Shown: positions 1 through 11,730, counted from the first letter of the stretch. The stretch: DNA of 64,000 nt from Bubalus kerabau (GCF_029407905.1 NC_073643.1:37668501-37732500), one strand, 5' to 3'. The notes: a model not told the origin generated them from the sequence alone. Numbers and translations: made by a program.

Positions 1-739
1 TAAACTCATTTTTTATTTTTGTTCTGGTTGAGATCAGGTGTGTTTTGTTTTTCTTTCCATCTCCCTCCTGCCAACCTGAAAATAAGCAGAGGTTGAAATA
101 TTATTTGTAAATTTCTGGAGACAATTTTCGGGGTCAGGCTTGGGCTTGCTGGGGGTGTCCATCTGTAGCCTTGTCAGTTGGGATCGTTAATGATTTGTTT
201 ATAGGTGTCTTCTCCGTAAACAAGTCCGTGTCTGTGGCTAGCAGTCAAGTTCTATAAAGGGCAGCCCCTTCTTCCTTTGTCTGGCTTCCCATCGTCCCAT
301 GGCCAGTCCATTCCTCCTTCTCCCTCTGCTGTCCAGTCAGGAGAATGCCTTTTATTTTTCTTAATTTTTCACAGAGCATTTGCATTTAGAAGACCCATCA
401 CCTGACACCAGTGTGAGTCTAGAGTCTTTTTTACGTGTTTGGAAAATGGTGCTACAAGGTTATTACTATTGTTTTGAATAATTTTTTTTTAATTTACAAA
501 AGATGAAGAATTTGTTTCATAAAGGTTTTTCACTTTTAGAAAGGGATTATACTATATGTAGCATAACTACCTGTGCCCCCTGTGTATTTTGTGTATTTGG
601 CTAATTTATACCTAGTAGGAAGTATGATGCTTTTGAAGATACCATTGGGGGTGGAGTCAGAATACTCTGTTTCAAGAGACAACTTGGAATATTTTTTGAA
701 AGAGAAGACAGAATATGTGTGTTGAAAAAGCTGAACTGA

Positions 740-880
740 GAACTTCCCTGGTGGTCCAGTGGTTAAAGACTCTGAATTCCCAATGAAGAGGCCTGAGTTC
801 ATTCCCTGATCAGGGAACTAGATCCCACATGCCACAGCTAAGATTCAGCGTGGCCAAATTAAAAAAAAAGAAAGTACATA
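740..880 (+). mobile_element. CHR-type tRNA-Glu SINE
   Basis: It begins with the tRNA-derived head (acttccctggtggtccagt), has the B-box-like part gagttcattccctgatcagg and the gatcccacatgcca segment, and ends in an A-rich tail. Full length for the family and in sense orientation. Confidence 0.85.
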
Positions 881-892
881 TCATTTTGTTTT

Positions 893-1695
893 TGTTGTTG
901 TTCGGTCACTGGGTCATGTCCGACTCTTTGCAACCCCATGGACTGTAGCATGCCAGGCCTCTCTGTCCTATACTATCTGCTGGAGTTTGCTCAAACTCCT
1001 GGCCATTGAGTTCTTGATGCCATCCAACCATCTCACCCTCTGTCGCCCTCTTCTCCTCCTGCCCTCAGTCCTTCACAGCATCAGGGCCTTTTCAACGAGT
1101 CAGCTCTTTGCATCAGGTGGCCAAAGTATTGGAACTTCAGCTTTGGCGTCAGTGCTTCCTATGAATATTCAGAGTTAATGTCCTTTAAAATTGACTGGTT
1201 TGATCTCCTTGCAATCCAAGGGACTCTCAGGAGTCTTCTCTAGCACCACAGTTCGAAAACATCAGTTCTTTGGTGCTCAGCCTTCTTTATGGTCCAACTC
1301 TCACATGTATCCATGACTACTGAAAAAACCATAGCTTTGACTGTAATGGACCTTTGTTGACAAAGTGATATCTTTGATTTTTATGCACTGTCTAAGTTTG
1401 CTATAGTACTTTGGCCACCTCATGCGAAGAGTTGACTCATTGGAAAAGACTGATGCTGGGAGGGATTGGGGGCAGGAGGAGAAGGGGATGACAGAGGATG
1501 AGATGGCTGGATGGCATCACTGACTCGATGGACGTGAGTCTGAGTGAACTCCGGGAGTTGGTGATGGACAGGGAGGCCTGGCGTGCTGCGATTCATGGGG
1601 TCGCAAAGAGTTGGACATGACTGAGCGACTGATCTGATCTGATCTGATCTGAAGTTTGCTACAGCTTCTCTTCCAAGGAGTAAGCATGTTTTAAT
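893..1695 (-). mobile_element. 5'-truncated BovB LINE, antisense, carrying a nested BovB
   Basis: Read on the minus strand this is the 3' end of BovB: part of the ORF coding for the end of the reverse transcriptase region and the 3' tail shared with Bov-A SINEs (gtcatgtccgactctttgca at 914-933). It is split between 1406 and 1652 by a second BovB in the opposite orientation, after which the older copy resumes (cttccaaggagtaagc at 1671-1686). The coding frame is broken; it is a fossil. Confidence 0.88.
1407..1651 (+). mobile_element. Nested 5'-truncated BovB LINE 3' end
   Basis: This is a short sense BovB 3' end, from tactttggccacctcatg to the tail with repeated gatct units. It is flanked by a 13-base target-site duplication, aagtttgctatag at 1394-1406 and aagtttgctacag at 1652-1664, one mismatch apart. 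It inserted into an older antisense BovB. Confidence 0.9.
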
Positions 1696-2627
1696 CATCT
1701 TGTTTTAAGTGTTATTTAAAAGAAAAAGCTAAAATGAGGGTTCCAGGAGTCTGCCTATAGTTCAACCTCTGCCTGTAACTCCTCTATAACTCTGACTGGG
1801 TTACAACTCCTGCCCTGAGACTCATTTCTTTGTCAAAAAAAAAAAAAAAAAAAAAGGATATTTTGAACTAGATCATCTTTAGGATGACCACTCTAATTTT
1901 TTTTTTTTGACCACTCTAATTTTATGCCAATACTTTCATTGATGTGTAGAGGAAAGAAAGATTCAAGAGTCAGATGATGCAAGTTTAAATTCCAACTCCT
2001 GCCTTTATTCCCTTTGTGACTTTAGGCAAGTCGTCTGAAAAAAGTAGCACTTGTGCCAGTTCCTGACCTAGAAGCAGTCACGTGATGAGTAGTGTGTTAC
2101 TGATCTTATCTAGTATCAGAAGCCCCTGAGTGTGGTAGCTTATTTTTTCTCTTTTTAAAAAGAGTTTTATCCTTTATCTGCAGAATCTTAATCTGAGTAC
2201 ACGAAGTGCAGGCACCTGTTTGGTTTTTTTTTTTTTTAGAAGCTCTACCAGCAATTCTGATATAAAATCAGAATTGGAATCAGTCTTAGGCTCCTGCCCT
2301 CCTGATTCCTTCTCATTTTGATTCTGTGACATATAAATGGAAGTTAAATAAGTTTATAAAGTTTAACAGTTGTTTTCATTTCTAAGTAATATTCTTCTTC
2401 TAAAGTCTACTTTCTAAGCAACAGATTTCTCCATCTTTGCTAAGGTCCATTGCAGCTCCCAGATTTGATATTTTTCTACTTTAGAGGAGGTTAGAAAGGA
2501 GGAGTTGGTCTCAGAGATGCTTCTTTTGATCTCATCCCCCGAGTGGCTTTAGCTGATCAAAACGGAATTAGAAGTGATGCTTTGTTTACTGAGTGCTCTT
2601 GTCAGTGCTCTTTGTTTACTCAGTGCT

Positions 2628-2669
2628 CTTTACATTCAGATCCTAAAATTTTAGGATCTGAATGTAAAG
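2628..2669. repeat. 42-bp perfect palindrome with no spacer
   Basis: All 21 base pairs match around a centre between 2648 and 2649 (left half ctttacattcagatcctaaa plus a). Just upstream, tttgtttactgagtgctctt at 2581-2600 recurs as tttgtttactcagtgctctt at 2611-2630, a 30-base tandem duplication that overlaps the left palindrome arm. No transposon is recognised here. Confidence 0.95.
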
Positions 2670-3320
2670 TAATGAAATGCTAGGATTCCTGGAGGGCAAG
2701 ACTATCCAACTTGTACTTTTGTGTCTCTGGACATCATGGGGAACCTGGTATGTAGTAAGGTCTCAGTTAAATACCAACTGGATAAATTTAACTTCCTCTG
2801 CAAGTCACATTAGAAAATTAATTATGTAGCTTCACAGTCACTCTTCATAACTTCTGAAACATAAGAGAGAGATGTTAAAAGACAACAAATTAGGTATAAA
2901 AATGGTGGTAGTGATAGTAATGATTGTGTTAAAAATATTATTGGTTATACTATGTAGCAGAATTGTTACCATGGTACAAGCGATACATACACACTTAAAT
3001 AAAACCTCTTAGCATCCCATTGTTGCAACCACATTGGAAGCATCCATTTGGAGTGTGATTCTGAACAGGGCTCTGTGGAAAATGAAGGCAGTGATTGGTA
3101 GGGGGGAAAGGGAATTGCTTTTGCTGTAGGTGTTGCGACTCCACAGTTAAATTTGCTTAGTATATAAAGCAAAAGGGAAATTTCTGGTTTAGGTGGTATG
3201 TATAAGACACTTCCTTGCTTAAAGCTTTTGTAATAAAAACACTAAATGCTTCCACAGTGTGCCAGGCTGAGTTGGTTCTAAACATTTTACATGTCTAGCC
3301 CTCTGAAGTGATTAAAACCT

Positions 3321-3531
3321 GGTTGTTGTTTAGTCGCTAAGTAGTGTCTAACTCTTTTGCGACCACGTGGACTGTAGCCCACCAGGCTTCTCTGCCCATG
3401 GGATTTTCCAGGTAAGAATACTGGAGTGGGTTGCCATTTCCTTCTCCAGAGGATCTTCCTGACTCAAGGATCGAACATGCATCTCCTGCATTGGCAGGCG
3501 GATTCTTGACTGCTGAGCCACCAGGGGAGCC
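3321..3531 (-). mobile_element. Bov-tA SINE
   Basis: Antisense composite SINE: Bov-A part (ggactgtagcccaccagg) followed by the tRNA-Glu-derived head (gctgagccaccaggggagcc). It is flanked by a perfect 12-base duplication, tgattaaaacct, at 3309-3320 and 3532-3543. Confidence 0.93.
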
Positions 3532-3652
3532 TGATTAAAACCTTATCTCCCCTTTAATGATTTTTTAAATAGGAAATCATTTACATTTTTATTTATTTAT
3601 CTTTGAGGTCTTTATTGAATTTGTTGCAATATTGCTTCTGTTTTATGTTTTG

Positions 3653-3766
3653 TTTTTTTTGGCCCCGAGGCATGTGGAATCTTAGTTCCCTGACCAGGGA
3701 TCAAACCTGCACCCCAAGAATTGGAAGGCAGAGTCTTAACCACTGGACCAGCAGGGAAGTCTCTCC
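3653..3766 (-). mobile_element. CHR-type tRNA-Glu SINE, antisense
   Basis: Reads T-run, ggcatgtggaatcttagttc, ccagggatcaaacc, and ends at the reversed tRNA head (cactggaccagcagggaagt). Confidence 0.85.
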
Positions 3767-3774
3767 CTCCACTT

Positions 3775-3895
3775 AAGAGGAGAGGATCCTGAGGCCCAGA
3801 GAAGCTCACTGATTTACCCGGAATCACACAGCTGAATTTGAACCCAGTGATTCTACTTCCAAAGACAAATGTCTTACCCACTATGTTAAGCAGCC
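3775..3895 (-). mobile_element. MIR SINE fragment
   Basis: Contains the conserved MIR core in reverse (ctgaggcccagagaagctca, then tcacacagctgaatttgaac). Old and diverged. Confidence 0.7.
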
Positions 3896-4744
3896 TCCTG
3901 GCTTTTAGATAAGAAGCTCCAATACCGTAACTGTTGAGCAGTACGCCTTATACATAAAGGAATGAATGAGGTCTGAAGTCCATGGCAAATTAATGCAACT
4001 TAATTTTCATACAAATTAATGATGATATTTAGTTGATTAAATCGTCATCGATCCACATAGGGAAAGCAATATCTAATCTCATCATCCAAGCACATGATTA
4101 GCATTAGCTCTTCTTTGTGTGTGTTTTTCCTCTGTCTGAAACGATGTAGAACCATCATAATTAGAACTGCAGTGAGCTGTGCCCTGCCTCAGAGTTAACC
4201 CCGAGTTATCTGGCGCCTCTGTTCTCTTTGCCCTCTGGTCACGGACTGGAGAATGAATTGCAAATTGCACCACTTAAGGTTTGACTGCCAGAATCTCTTC
4301 AGTTGAGCTGCAGGGCCTCAGAAAGGAAAATTCAGGTTGCTGGCTGAGTGATACCCTAATAGAGGTGGAGAGTCCTACGTATTCACGTCAGCACAACCCA
4401 TCCCCTCCCCCTCCTCTGTCCTGTCATCCTCCCCTGTCTTCCCCGGCCTCTGCTATCCATCATGTGGCACCTGGCCTTGCCGTGGCCTTGCAACAGGTCT
4501 CGAAGCTTCCTGTAGTCCATTCTCCAGCTAGAGTGATTGAAAGTCAATTGGCTGCAGTCACTGCTTGTGTCAGGATGACGTCCCATCATTCAGAGGCAAC
4601 TCCCAAGTCCTGTGGCACAGCCGAGAGCTGCTCTTTTTTCTGTCTGTGTATTTCTTCTTGCAGAGAGCCACGGGGCTCTCTCACTGCTGTCCTTCAGGCT
4701 TCTGCTCTGACTGCTACATAGCAAACAGTGTCCACCGCCATCAT

Positions 4745-4872
4745 GCTCTGCTCTTTCCTCCGTGAGAGCAAAGACTGGGTCTCAATCACGATTGGATCCT
4801 CACCACCTAAAATTGTGCCTGGCACATTGTAGGTCTTCAGAAAATTCTCTATATTGAAAGAAAAATAGAAAT
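4745..4872 (+). mobile_element. L2 LINE 3' end fragment
   Basis: Shows the typical L2 ending: gagagcaaagactgggtctc followed by tgcctggcacattgtaggtc. Diverged; coordinates are approximate. Confidence 0.6.
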
Positions 4873-5283
4873 GAATGCCAGGCCATTTGTTTTCATAAGT
4901 CCTCATCATCTTGGACAGAACTTTCTGGGATGAGCGCTTATCATTAGAGCTGGGAAGATGGGCAGCAGGAGATGGACCACCTCAGAAATCACAGAGCATG
5001 AAGGTGACATAGCCTGACTTCCAACCCAGACTTCTTGGCCTACAAAACCCATCCCTCTATCATGGGCTGTTCTAAATGGCAAGGGAAACATGGTACAAAT
5101 GAATTTATATACAAGATAGAAATAGACCCACAGACAGTAGATAACAAACTTATGGTTACCAAAGGGGAAGGGATAAATTAGGAGTTTGGCATTAATAGAT
5201 ACACACTGCTATGCATATAATAGATAAACGACAAAGACCCACGGTATAGCATAGGAAATAGTTTATAATAACCTATAAGAGGA

Positions 5284-5556
5284 AAGAGTCTGAAAAATAT
5301 TACACACACACATACACATACACGTGTGTGTGTATGTGTGTGTGTGCTTAGTCACTCAGCCATGCCTGACTCTTGTGTGACCCCATGGACTGTAGCCTGC
5401 CAGGCTCCTCTGTCTGTGGGATTTTCCAGGCAGGAATACTGGAGCAGGGTGCCCTTTCCTACTCGAGGGGATCTTCCCGACCCAGGAATCGAACCCATAT
5501 CTCTTGAGTCTCCTGCATTGGCGGGTGGATTCTTGACCACTGCGCTACCTGGGAAG

Positions 5557-5604
<48 letters not shown>

Positions 5605-5632
5605 AGCAGTTATACACGTATGTGTATAACTG
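5284..5632. repeat. CA/TG head-to-head microsatellite and hairpin
   Basis: A CA tract at about 5303-5320 meets a TG tract at 5323-5345 around cacgtg, and a second TG tract follows the SINE at 5560-5600. At 5607-5632 an 11-bp perfect stem (cagttatacac / gtgtataactg) encloses the four-base loop gtat. Confidence 0.85.
5343..5559 (-). mobile_element. Bov-tA SINE inside the L1 tail
   Basis: Antisense composite SINE with ccatggactgtagcctgcca and the reversed tRNA head ending tgggaagcc. It sits within the TG tract, so a target duplication cannot be recognised. Confidence 0.9.
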
Positions 5633-5764
5633 AATCACTGTGCCGTGTACCTAAAACTACACAACATTGTGAACCAGCTCTACTTCAACTAAATAAATAA
5701 ATGACAAGGAAATAGATTACATGACAGTGGATCGTGGTCCACTTAAGCCTGTTCCCCAGGTCCA

Positions 5765-5905
5765 GTGCAGTTGTCCCTATCCACATGTGGCTATTTAATT
5801 AAAGTTAAATACAATGTAAAAGGTAGTCTGAGGGACCACATTTCAAGAACTGAAGAGCCATTTGTGACCCATGGCTACCATATTGGACAGTGCAGTTTTA
5901 GAATC
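5765..5905. mobile_element. Ancient DNA-transposon-like repeat, family uncertain
   Basis: The segment with ccacatgtggctatttaatt and catggctaccatattggaca resembles a common mammalian MER repeat. Family assignment would need a repeat library. Confidence 0.4.
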
Positions 5906-6807
5906 TTTGCATCCTCGTAGAAAATGCTGTTGGACAGTGTTGCTTTAGAGATTTTGATTATTTTGCCCTCAAAAGTGCTATGTTGATTATCCTTCATTTT
6001 ACCTTTTCTCTTATTTTTAATGCCTTTTAAAGCAGAAAAATATGAAATTGAAGGCAACTTCATGGTTAATGTACTTCTTTTATACAGATAATAATAATAA
6101 TAGGTCCTATTTATTAAATTCTTTCCATGTGTAGGTACTGCTCTCAGCTGTCTACATGTGTTAACTGGATGTTAGGGGTCATGAGGAATTGAGACTCAGA
6201 GAACATGAAACACTTGAAACATATTAGCACTTGGGCGATCTGCTATGTTCCAGTCCTGAGATGGCTTATCAGCTTTTAACCTGGCCAGGAAGCATCTCAT
6301 GTGTTATACTGGACTGCTGTTAAGGAGTTTAATTTACATTATTATATTATGTAAAGTATCTTTACCCCAAAAATGGAAGAAACTTTAACACAAAAAAAAT
6401 TCACCTTAAATTCTTATATATAAAATAGTATATAATCTGCTGCATGAACTATCATCAATTTACAGTTTGTCAGACCTCTACTTAAAAAAGGAAGGTGTAG
6501 AAGTCATCTTGGTGCATTTATCTGGTTTGGTATCTCAAACTAATTGACCTCCCCGCTTACCTGTGATGCTTGGTTTTTCTAGTAATTTTGAAAGTCAAGT
6601 CCTCTTATTAAATCCAGTGTGCTACCTAATAACTTCTTAGTGATTAAATGTAAACTTAATGCACCAAGTTATTTGCTTTTGTGCACTATTTATTATAAAT
6701 GTATATGTGATTTATAATCTTCATTAAGGACTGGTGACGTTGTCTCCCCTTTCTGGAAGAGTGTAGGAATTTCAAGTTAGAATTATTGCATTGGTCTGTG
6801 GGCTGTA

Positions 6808-7085
6808 GAGGAGAAGGCAATGGCACCCCGCTCCATTACTCTTGCCTGGAAAATCGCATGGACAGAGGAGCCTGGAAGGCTGCAGTCCATGGGGTTGCTA
6901 AGAGTTGGGCATGACAGAGCGACTTCACTTTCACTTTTCACTTTCATGCATTGGAGAAAGAAATGGCAACCCACTCCAGTGTTCTTGCCTGGAGAATCCC
7001 AGGGACGGGGGAGCCTGGTGGGCTGCCGTCTCTGGGGTCACACAGAGTTGGACACGACTGAAGTGACTTAGCAGCAGCAGCAGCA
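6808..7085 (+). mobile_element. Bov-A2 dimeric SINE
   Basis: Two Bov-A monomers (ggagaaggcaatggcacccc and the second from gagaaagaaatggcaaccca) joined by ttcactttcacttttcact and ending in a CAG run. A 10-base duplication, gtgggctgta, flanks it at 6798-6807 and 7086-7095. Confidence 0.95.
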
Positions 7086-7179
7086 GTGGGCTGTAAAATA
7101 CTCATTCTGCCTACAAGTCTGCATTTAAATGTAAACAGGTTCTTTTGTTTTCCCTTTTGGGGGGGACAAATTCCTAAAC

Positions 7180-7730
7180 ATTGTGGACCAGGCATTGTCT
7201 AGGTGCTGGGAATGAAACAGATCATCCACAAACCAAACAAGTTTACTGCAGATTTCATGACCCTTTTATTCTACAGGAAAGAGAAAAAGGGCAGAAATAT
7301 TCAGATGAGCAAGAAAATATCATCCAGAGAGAAGTGCTGTGAGGAAACTGGCTGAAGTGGTGTGGGAATGACAGAGGAGTAGGGCTGCTTTCAATTAGGT
7401 GACAAGATTTGAGTGACCGCAAGGAAGGAAACAGCATTCCAGGAACAAGGGACAGTTGATGCCAAGGCCCCAAGAAGGAACTAGAATGGGGGACAGTGTG
7501 GCTGAAGAAAGATGAGCAAGGGGAGTGGTGATGAGCTTCAGAGACCAGCAACCAGGGTCTGGAATTCGGATTTTATTTTTTGTGTGATGTCTGGTTTTAA
7601 GAAATGCAAGGATGAGATCTCGTTAACATTTTAAACAATCCCTCTGGCATATTTGTTGAGAATATATTTTAGAGGAATTGATGTGGAAGGGGAGACCCAG
7701 TAGGGCCATTGTGGTGGTTGGAGAAGGGTG
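7180..7730 (-). mobile_element. L2-like LINE fragment
   Basis: The run with aggtgctgggaatgaaacag, cagcattccaggaacaaggg and ttaaacaatccctctggc matches the old L2 3' region in reverse. Highly diverged; limits are approximate. Confidence 0.5.
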
Positions 7731-7837
7731 TTTGCAGTGTAAACTCTTGTGATGGCCGTGGAGACAGAGGGAAGTTGGGGCTCGGGGGTGGTGTTAAGGA
7801 GTGTTCAGGAGTGTTCAGGAGAGTTGACAGCACTGGG

Positions 7838-8037
7838 TAGGTTGACTCAAGATAAGGGTTGGCCAACTCTTGTCTCTGAAGGACCAGATGGTCTGTATTT
7901 TCACTTTGTGGGCCACATACTCTGTTACCACTACTCTCCTCTGCCATTGTAGCAGATGACATGAACACAAATGGATTGGTTGTGTTCCAAGAAAACATTA
8001 TTTGGTCCTGGGGCTACAGTTTGCTGAGCCCTGCTGA
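7838..8037. mobile_element. Ancient MER-type DNA transposon fragment
   Basis: The block between taagggttggccaactcttg and cagtttgctgagccctgctg has the look of a common non-autonomous DNA transposon with gtgggccacata and ttggttgtgttccaagaaaa. It interrupts the L2-like stretch. Family not certain. Confidence 0.5.
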
Positions 8038-8039
8038 AG

Positions 8040-9217
8040 AAGGAAAGGAAAGGAGAGGAACCAGGAATGACCCCCAAGTTTCTTGCTGGGGCAGGTAGAT
8101 AGACAGAGGGACCATTTGTTAAGATGTGTATACTGAAGTAGGAGTGGATGGGCCTTGAACTCAGGCATCAAGGGTGCCTTCTCAGACATGGTAACTGTGA
8201 AATGCCCATCTGACATCCAAGTGGAGCAGAAACACAGGCAGTTGTCTGGGACCTGGAGTTCATTACTGGCAAGTTAGGACAGGAGAGATAAACACTTATG
8301 AGCCATTATCTTAGTAAGTTTGCTGCATACCACGAGCCGTGGCCTGTTACTAGGTCCTGAAACTACTGTACTGGGCTATGACCAGTGTTTTTCTCAAAAG
8401 CAAAATAAAATAGAAACAGTAATAATATGTCTTCCTCAGTAAAGATAAGCACATGTTCATGAAACTTTGACTTCTATGTGTGCATACACATATACACTCA
8501 CATATGAACACATGTATGTATATGTGTGTGAATCTGTTACCAAGTGCATTTCTCACTGTGGACTATGTTCACTACCATTTGTCAAAAACATATGTAGATA
8601 GTATATAGAGCCATGAGGGTGAATGAAATTAGGGAAAGAGTAGAAAGGAAAGAAAGAGCCAGGACAGAGGCCTGGGGCACATCATCTTGCAGGGATCAAG
8701 CTGAGGAAGAGGGACTGGTAACGGAGATCATGGGGCACCCAGTGCAAACAGGAAGTGTGGTGTTATGAGTCCCAGAGAAGAAAGTATCTCAAGTGTATTC
8801 CTTCCACATCAGGAAGTGGAGGCATGTGAGGGTGGAAACATTGCGTGTGGCGTTGGTCATCTCTGAGAGCGGAATTCATGATGTGTCTATAAGCAGCAGC
8901 CTGGAGTGGGGCATAGAAGGCAGGAGTGGGGTGGGGATTTGATCAAGTGGTCCAAGAATTCTCCGTGTGAAATGGAGCAGAGAAAAGAGCTACTGGCTAG
9001 AGAGGTCGAGAGGGCTGTGCAGTTGAGAGAATTTGCCTTGGTTTTTCACATGGGAGACCGTGCAACATGTATGTCGATAGAAACAACCCAGAGGATAGAG
9101 AAACTGGAGATGCAGAGGAGAAAGGGGCATCATTGTAGGAGCGTGAGGGCTTTAAGAAGGGAAGGAAGTAGGACCCAGCGTAAGAGGAGGAGTTGGCCTT
9201 TCGAACAGTATTTGTAA
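8040..9217 (-). mobile_element. L2-like LINE fragments
   Basis: Segments such as aggaatgacccccaagtttc, atctgacatccaagtggagc and ctggggcacatcatcttgca resemble the same old L2 region in reverse. A 103-codon frame at 8906-9217 lies inside and has no recognisable domain. Limits are approximate. Confidence 0.45.
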
Positions 9218-9609
9218 GTTGCAGAAAACAGAACTAGATTTGGTGACTCCCTTTTCTCCTAAAATTAAGCTAGTGAAATTTCTGTGTATTTGGGGTTTTC
9301 TGTTTGTAGAATCAGTTGAGCTTATATATTATAGCTGTTCTTCCTCTCTGTTTCACATCCTTGTTCTAAACTGGTGACAAGCCGTTTTCCAGTTGACCCA
9401 TTGTGTAATCGAGGTCTGAGTGCATTCCATGTGCACAGCCCTAGGATAAGGGGAGAGGAAACAAGGTACCCACAACCCAGATACAGAAACAAGACTAACC
9501 TGTGGATGTAACCAGCAGTAATCTGTAGTCTGAATCTGTGCCTACAGATTTGGGTAAGAGGTGCATCAAGGAGGAAAGGGGTGACAATGGCACCTTTTAA
9601 ATGACATGA

Positions 9610-10090
9610 GGCCACAGCGGAGTGTCTCAGCCTCAGTACTGTTGACATTTAGGGTCAGATTTTTTTTTTTTTTTTAATTGGAGTTTAGTTGATTTACAGT
9701 GTTGTGTTACTTTCAGGTGTATAGCGAAGTGACTTGGTTATACAAGCGTCTATTCTTTTTCAAATTCTTTTCCCATATAAACCATTATAGAGTATTGAGT
9801 AGAGTTCCCTATGGTATACAGTAGGTCTTTATTAGTTATCTGTTTTGTATATAATAGTGTGTATATGTCAATTCCAGTCTCATAATCCCCGCCTTCCGCC
9901 CCCACGCTTAGGGCCAGATAATTGTTGCAAGGGTTCATCCTGTGCGTTGCCAGATGTTGAGCAGCTTCCCTGGTCTCTGCCCAGTGTGTGCCTGCCTCCA
10001 CATTCCCTCCCTGAATGTCTTTAGACATTGACAGATGACCCCTGGGTGGGAATGGGACACAGTTACCATTTGCTGAGAACTACTAGACTG
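9610..10090 (-). mobile_element. MER20 hAT transposon split by an L1 tail
   Basis: MER20 in reverse: tcagtactgttgacatttag before the break, and ttgagcagcttccctggtct, tttagacattgacagatgac and tgctgagaactactaga after it. The L1 piece in between is flanked by gggtcagat (9652-9660) and gggccagat (9911-9919), a 9-base target duplication. Confidence 0.8.
9661..9910 (-). mobile_element. L1 LINE 3' end inserted in MER20
   Basis: T-run followed by ttggagtttagttgatttac and ttccctatggtatacagtag, the L1 3' end in reverse. Short, 5'-truncated. Confidence 0.85.
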
Positions 10091-11594
10091 GAACTTTGAA
10101 GTACCTGAAGGATTGAGAATTGTGAATGGGTGGTCCATGAGTAGTATTTGGCATGACCCACTCATGTATTTTTTAGTAGTCTCCTTAAAAAGTATTTTTA
10201 AATTTACATGCCTTTGGTTGGTGCCAACAATTCCAATTTGCCACAGCCTGCCATTTCCTTTTTTATCCCATCTGGCCTCACACACTCCTGTGCTTTTCCT
10301 GCCCACTGCTCATACACAGTGGACTTTGAGACCCCAAAACAGCATGTGTGCAGGCACTGTGAGGAGGACCTGTTTCCTAGGAATTTCTTTTTACCATCCT
10401 TATCTCAAAATTTCAGGAACTGGCTGCTTTTCTTTTCTTTTGGATTTAATTTATACTTTTTTTTTGGTGACAAAAGAAAGATGACATCAGACTTTTTTTT
10501 CCTTGACATTGAAGTTTATTTTCTTCCTTTACTTTGGTTCTATATGAAAATTAATTAGTGATCACCTCCTTGGAATGGGGGCTGTGGTGTGAGAGGCATC
10601 TGATACAAGGAACATTATGTTGGTTTTTTTAATTACTATTCTCCCTTATTTGATACTAGTTTTGTGACTTCACTTCATTAAGCTTCTCTTTATTGGAAGA
10701 GGTATCTTCCTAGCCTTTCCTCTAAGCATTTTGCAGTTCTGAACATTTTCAAAACAGTTATTGAGGCAGAGAGTTTACTCAGGGTAATATTTTTCCACCT
10801 TCCTTCATTTTCCTTAAATTAAATCACACATTCTTTACCACCATCTGGAGTTAAGTGTCTGCTATGGTTTTTATTGAGTCTGTCTTTGCATTGCACCTGC
10901 AAATTTTAAAACATTCCCCAACTTGTATCCTGTCTGGTATTTCACATGTTTGTATTTGTGCTCAAAGATTAGTCATGTCCTTCATTTATGAACATAATCC
11001 TTTTTGGTTCCGAAATCATGTTGGTAGAATTTTAACATCTTTGAAAATAGCACTGGGTCGTTAGAAGTGTTTCCACTGGCAGCATGGAACCTGCCTTTTT
11101 GTATGCCAAGTTGCTACCTGGGTTTATGTGACAATCCTGTTTAGTGTGTGTGTGTTTCTAATGTTCTTGATGTGTTTTGTTTCTCACCATACTCAACAAA
11201 TGCTGTTCAGCCTTTCTTTTGTGCAGTGGGCCTTCAGCACTGTGATAATCTCTCATTAGAGATGAATGACATGCGAGTAAACATCTAAAATACAGTGTGG
11301 TTAATCATATCCTCTCCATTTCCTTATGCTCAGTTCTTTTTCTAGAAATTCCATTTAGCATATCACCTTTGCCATGAAAACTTCTCATATCCTAGTTTTG
11401 TAATTTTAACACTTGAGGCAGAGTTATTCAGAAGATCCTTTTGCACTGTATCTTAGGGTAGCAGTCATAATAGCTAGGAAACTGCAGCGTGGAGCAATTT
11501 TAAGATCCTGTAATAGAGGAAATTCCTTTCCTCTCAGGTGTTGGGTGTCAGCATGCCTTATTCAGCCACATGTTTTGTTTTGTCTTTTAATGTG

Positions 11595-11730
11595 GTTTGT
11601 TTATTTATTTGGCTGTGCCACGTCTTAGTTGTGGCCCGTGTAATCTAGTTCTGTGACCAGCGATCAGACACAGGGCCCCTGCATTGGGAGCACAGAGTCT
11701 TAGCCACTGGACCACCAGAGAAGTGCCTTC
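11595..11730 (-). mobile_element. CHR-type tRNA-Glu SINE, antisense
   Basis: ggctgtgccacgtcttagtt, cctgcattgggagcacagag and actggaccaccagagaag mark a reversed tRNA-Glu SINE. Confidence 0.85.

Larger units (their letters stand above)
5101..5700 (+). mobile_element. L1 LINE 3' end interrupted by a microsatellite and a Bov-tA
   Basis: The L1 3' tail pattern (agacccacagacagtagata, ttatggttaccaaaggggaa) runs to 5303 and resumes at about 5622 (gtgtataactgaatcactgt, ending caactaaataaataaatg). Between them are a CA tract, a TG tract and a Bov-tA SINE. Confidence 0.85.

Noticed and set aside
4281..4721. 146-codon open frame, Ser/Pro-rich
   Set aside because: Low-complexity translation of C/T-rich intron; no domain, no splice or promoter context, and the opposite strand is also open for 68 codons.
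8476..8535. Quasi-palindromic ca/ta-rich tract
   Set aside because: It is an imperfect purine-pyrimidine alternating tract with several mismatches, unlike the perfect inverted repeats reported.
10113..10484. 123-codon open frames on both strands
   Set aside because: Both strands are open by chance in unique intron next to a MER20; no recognisable protein features.
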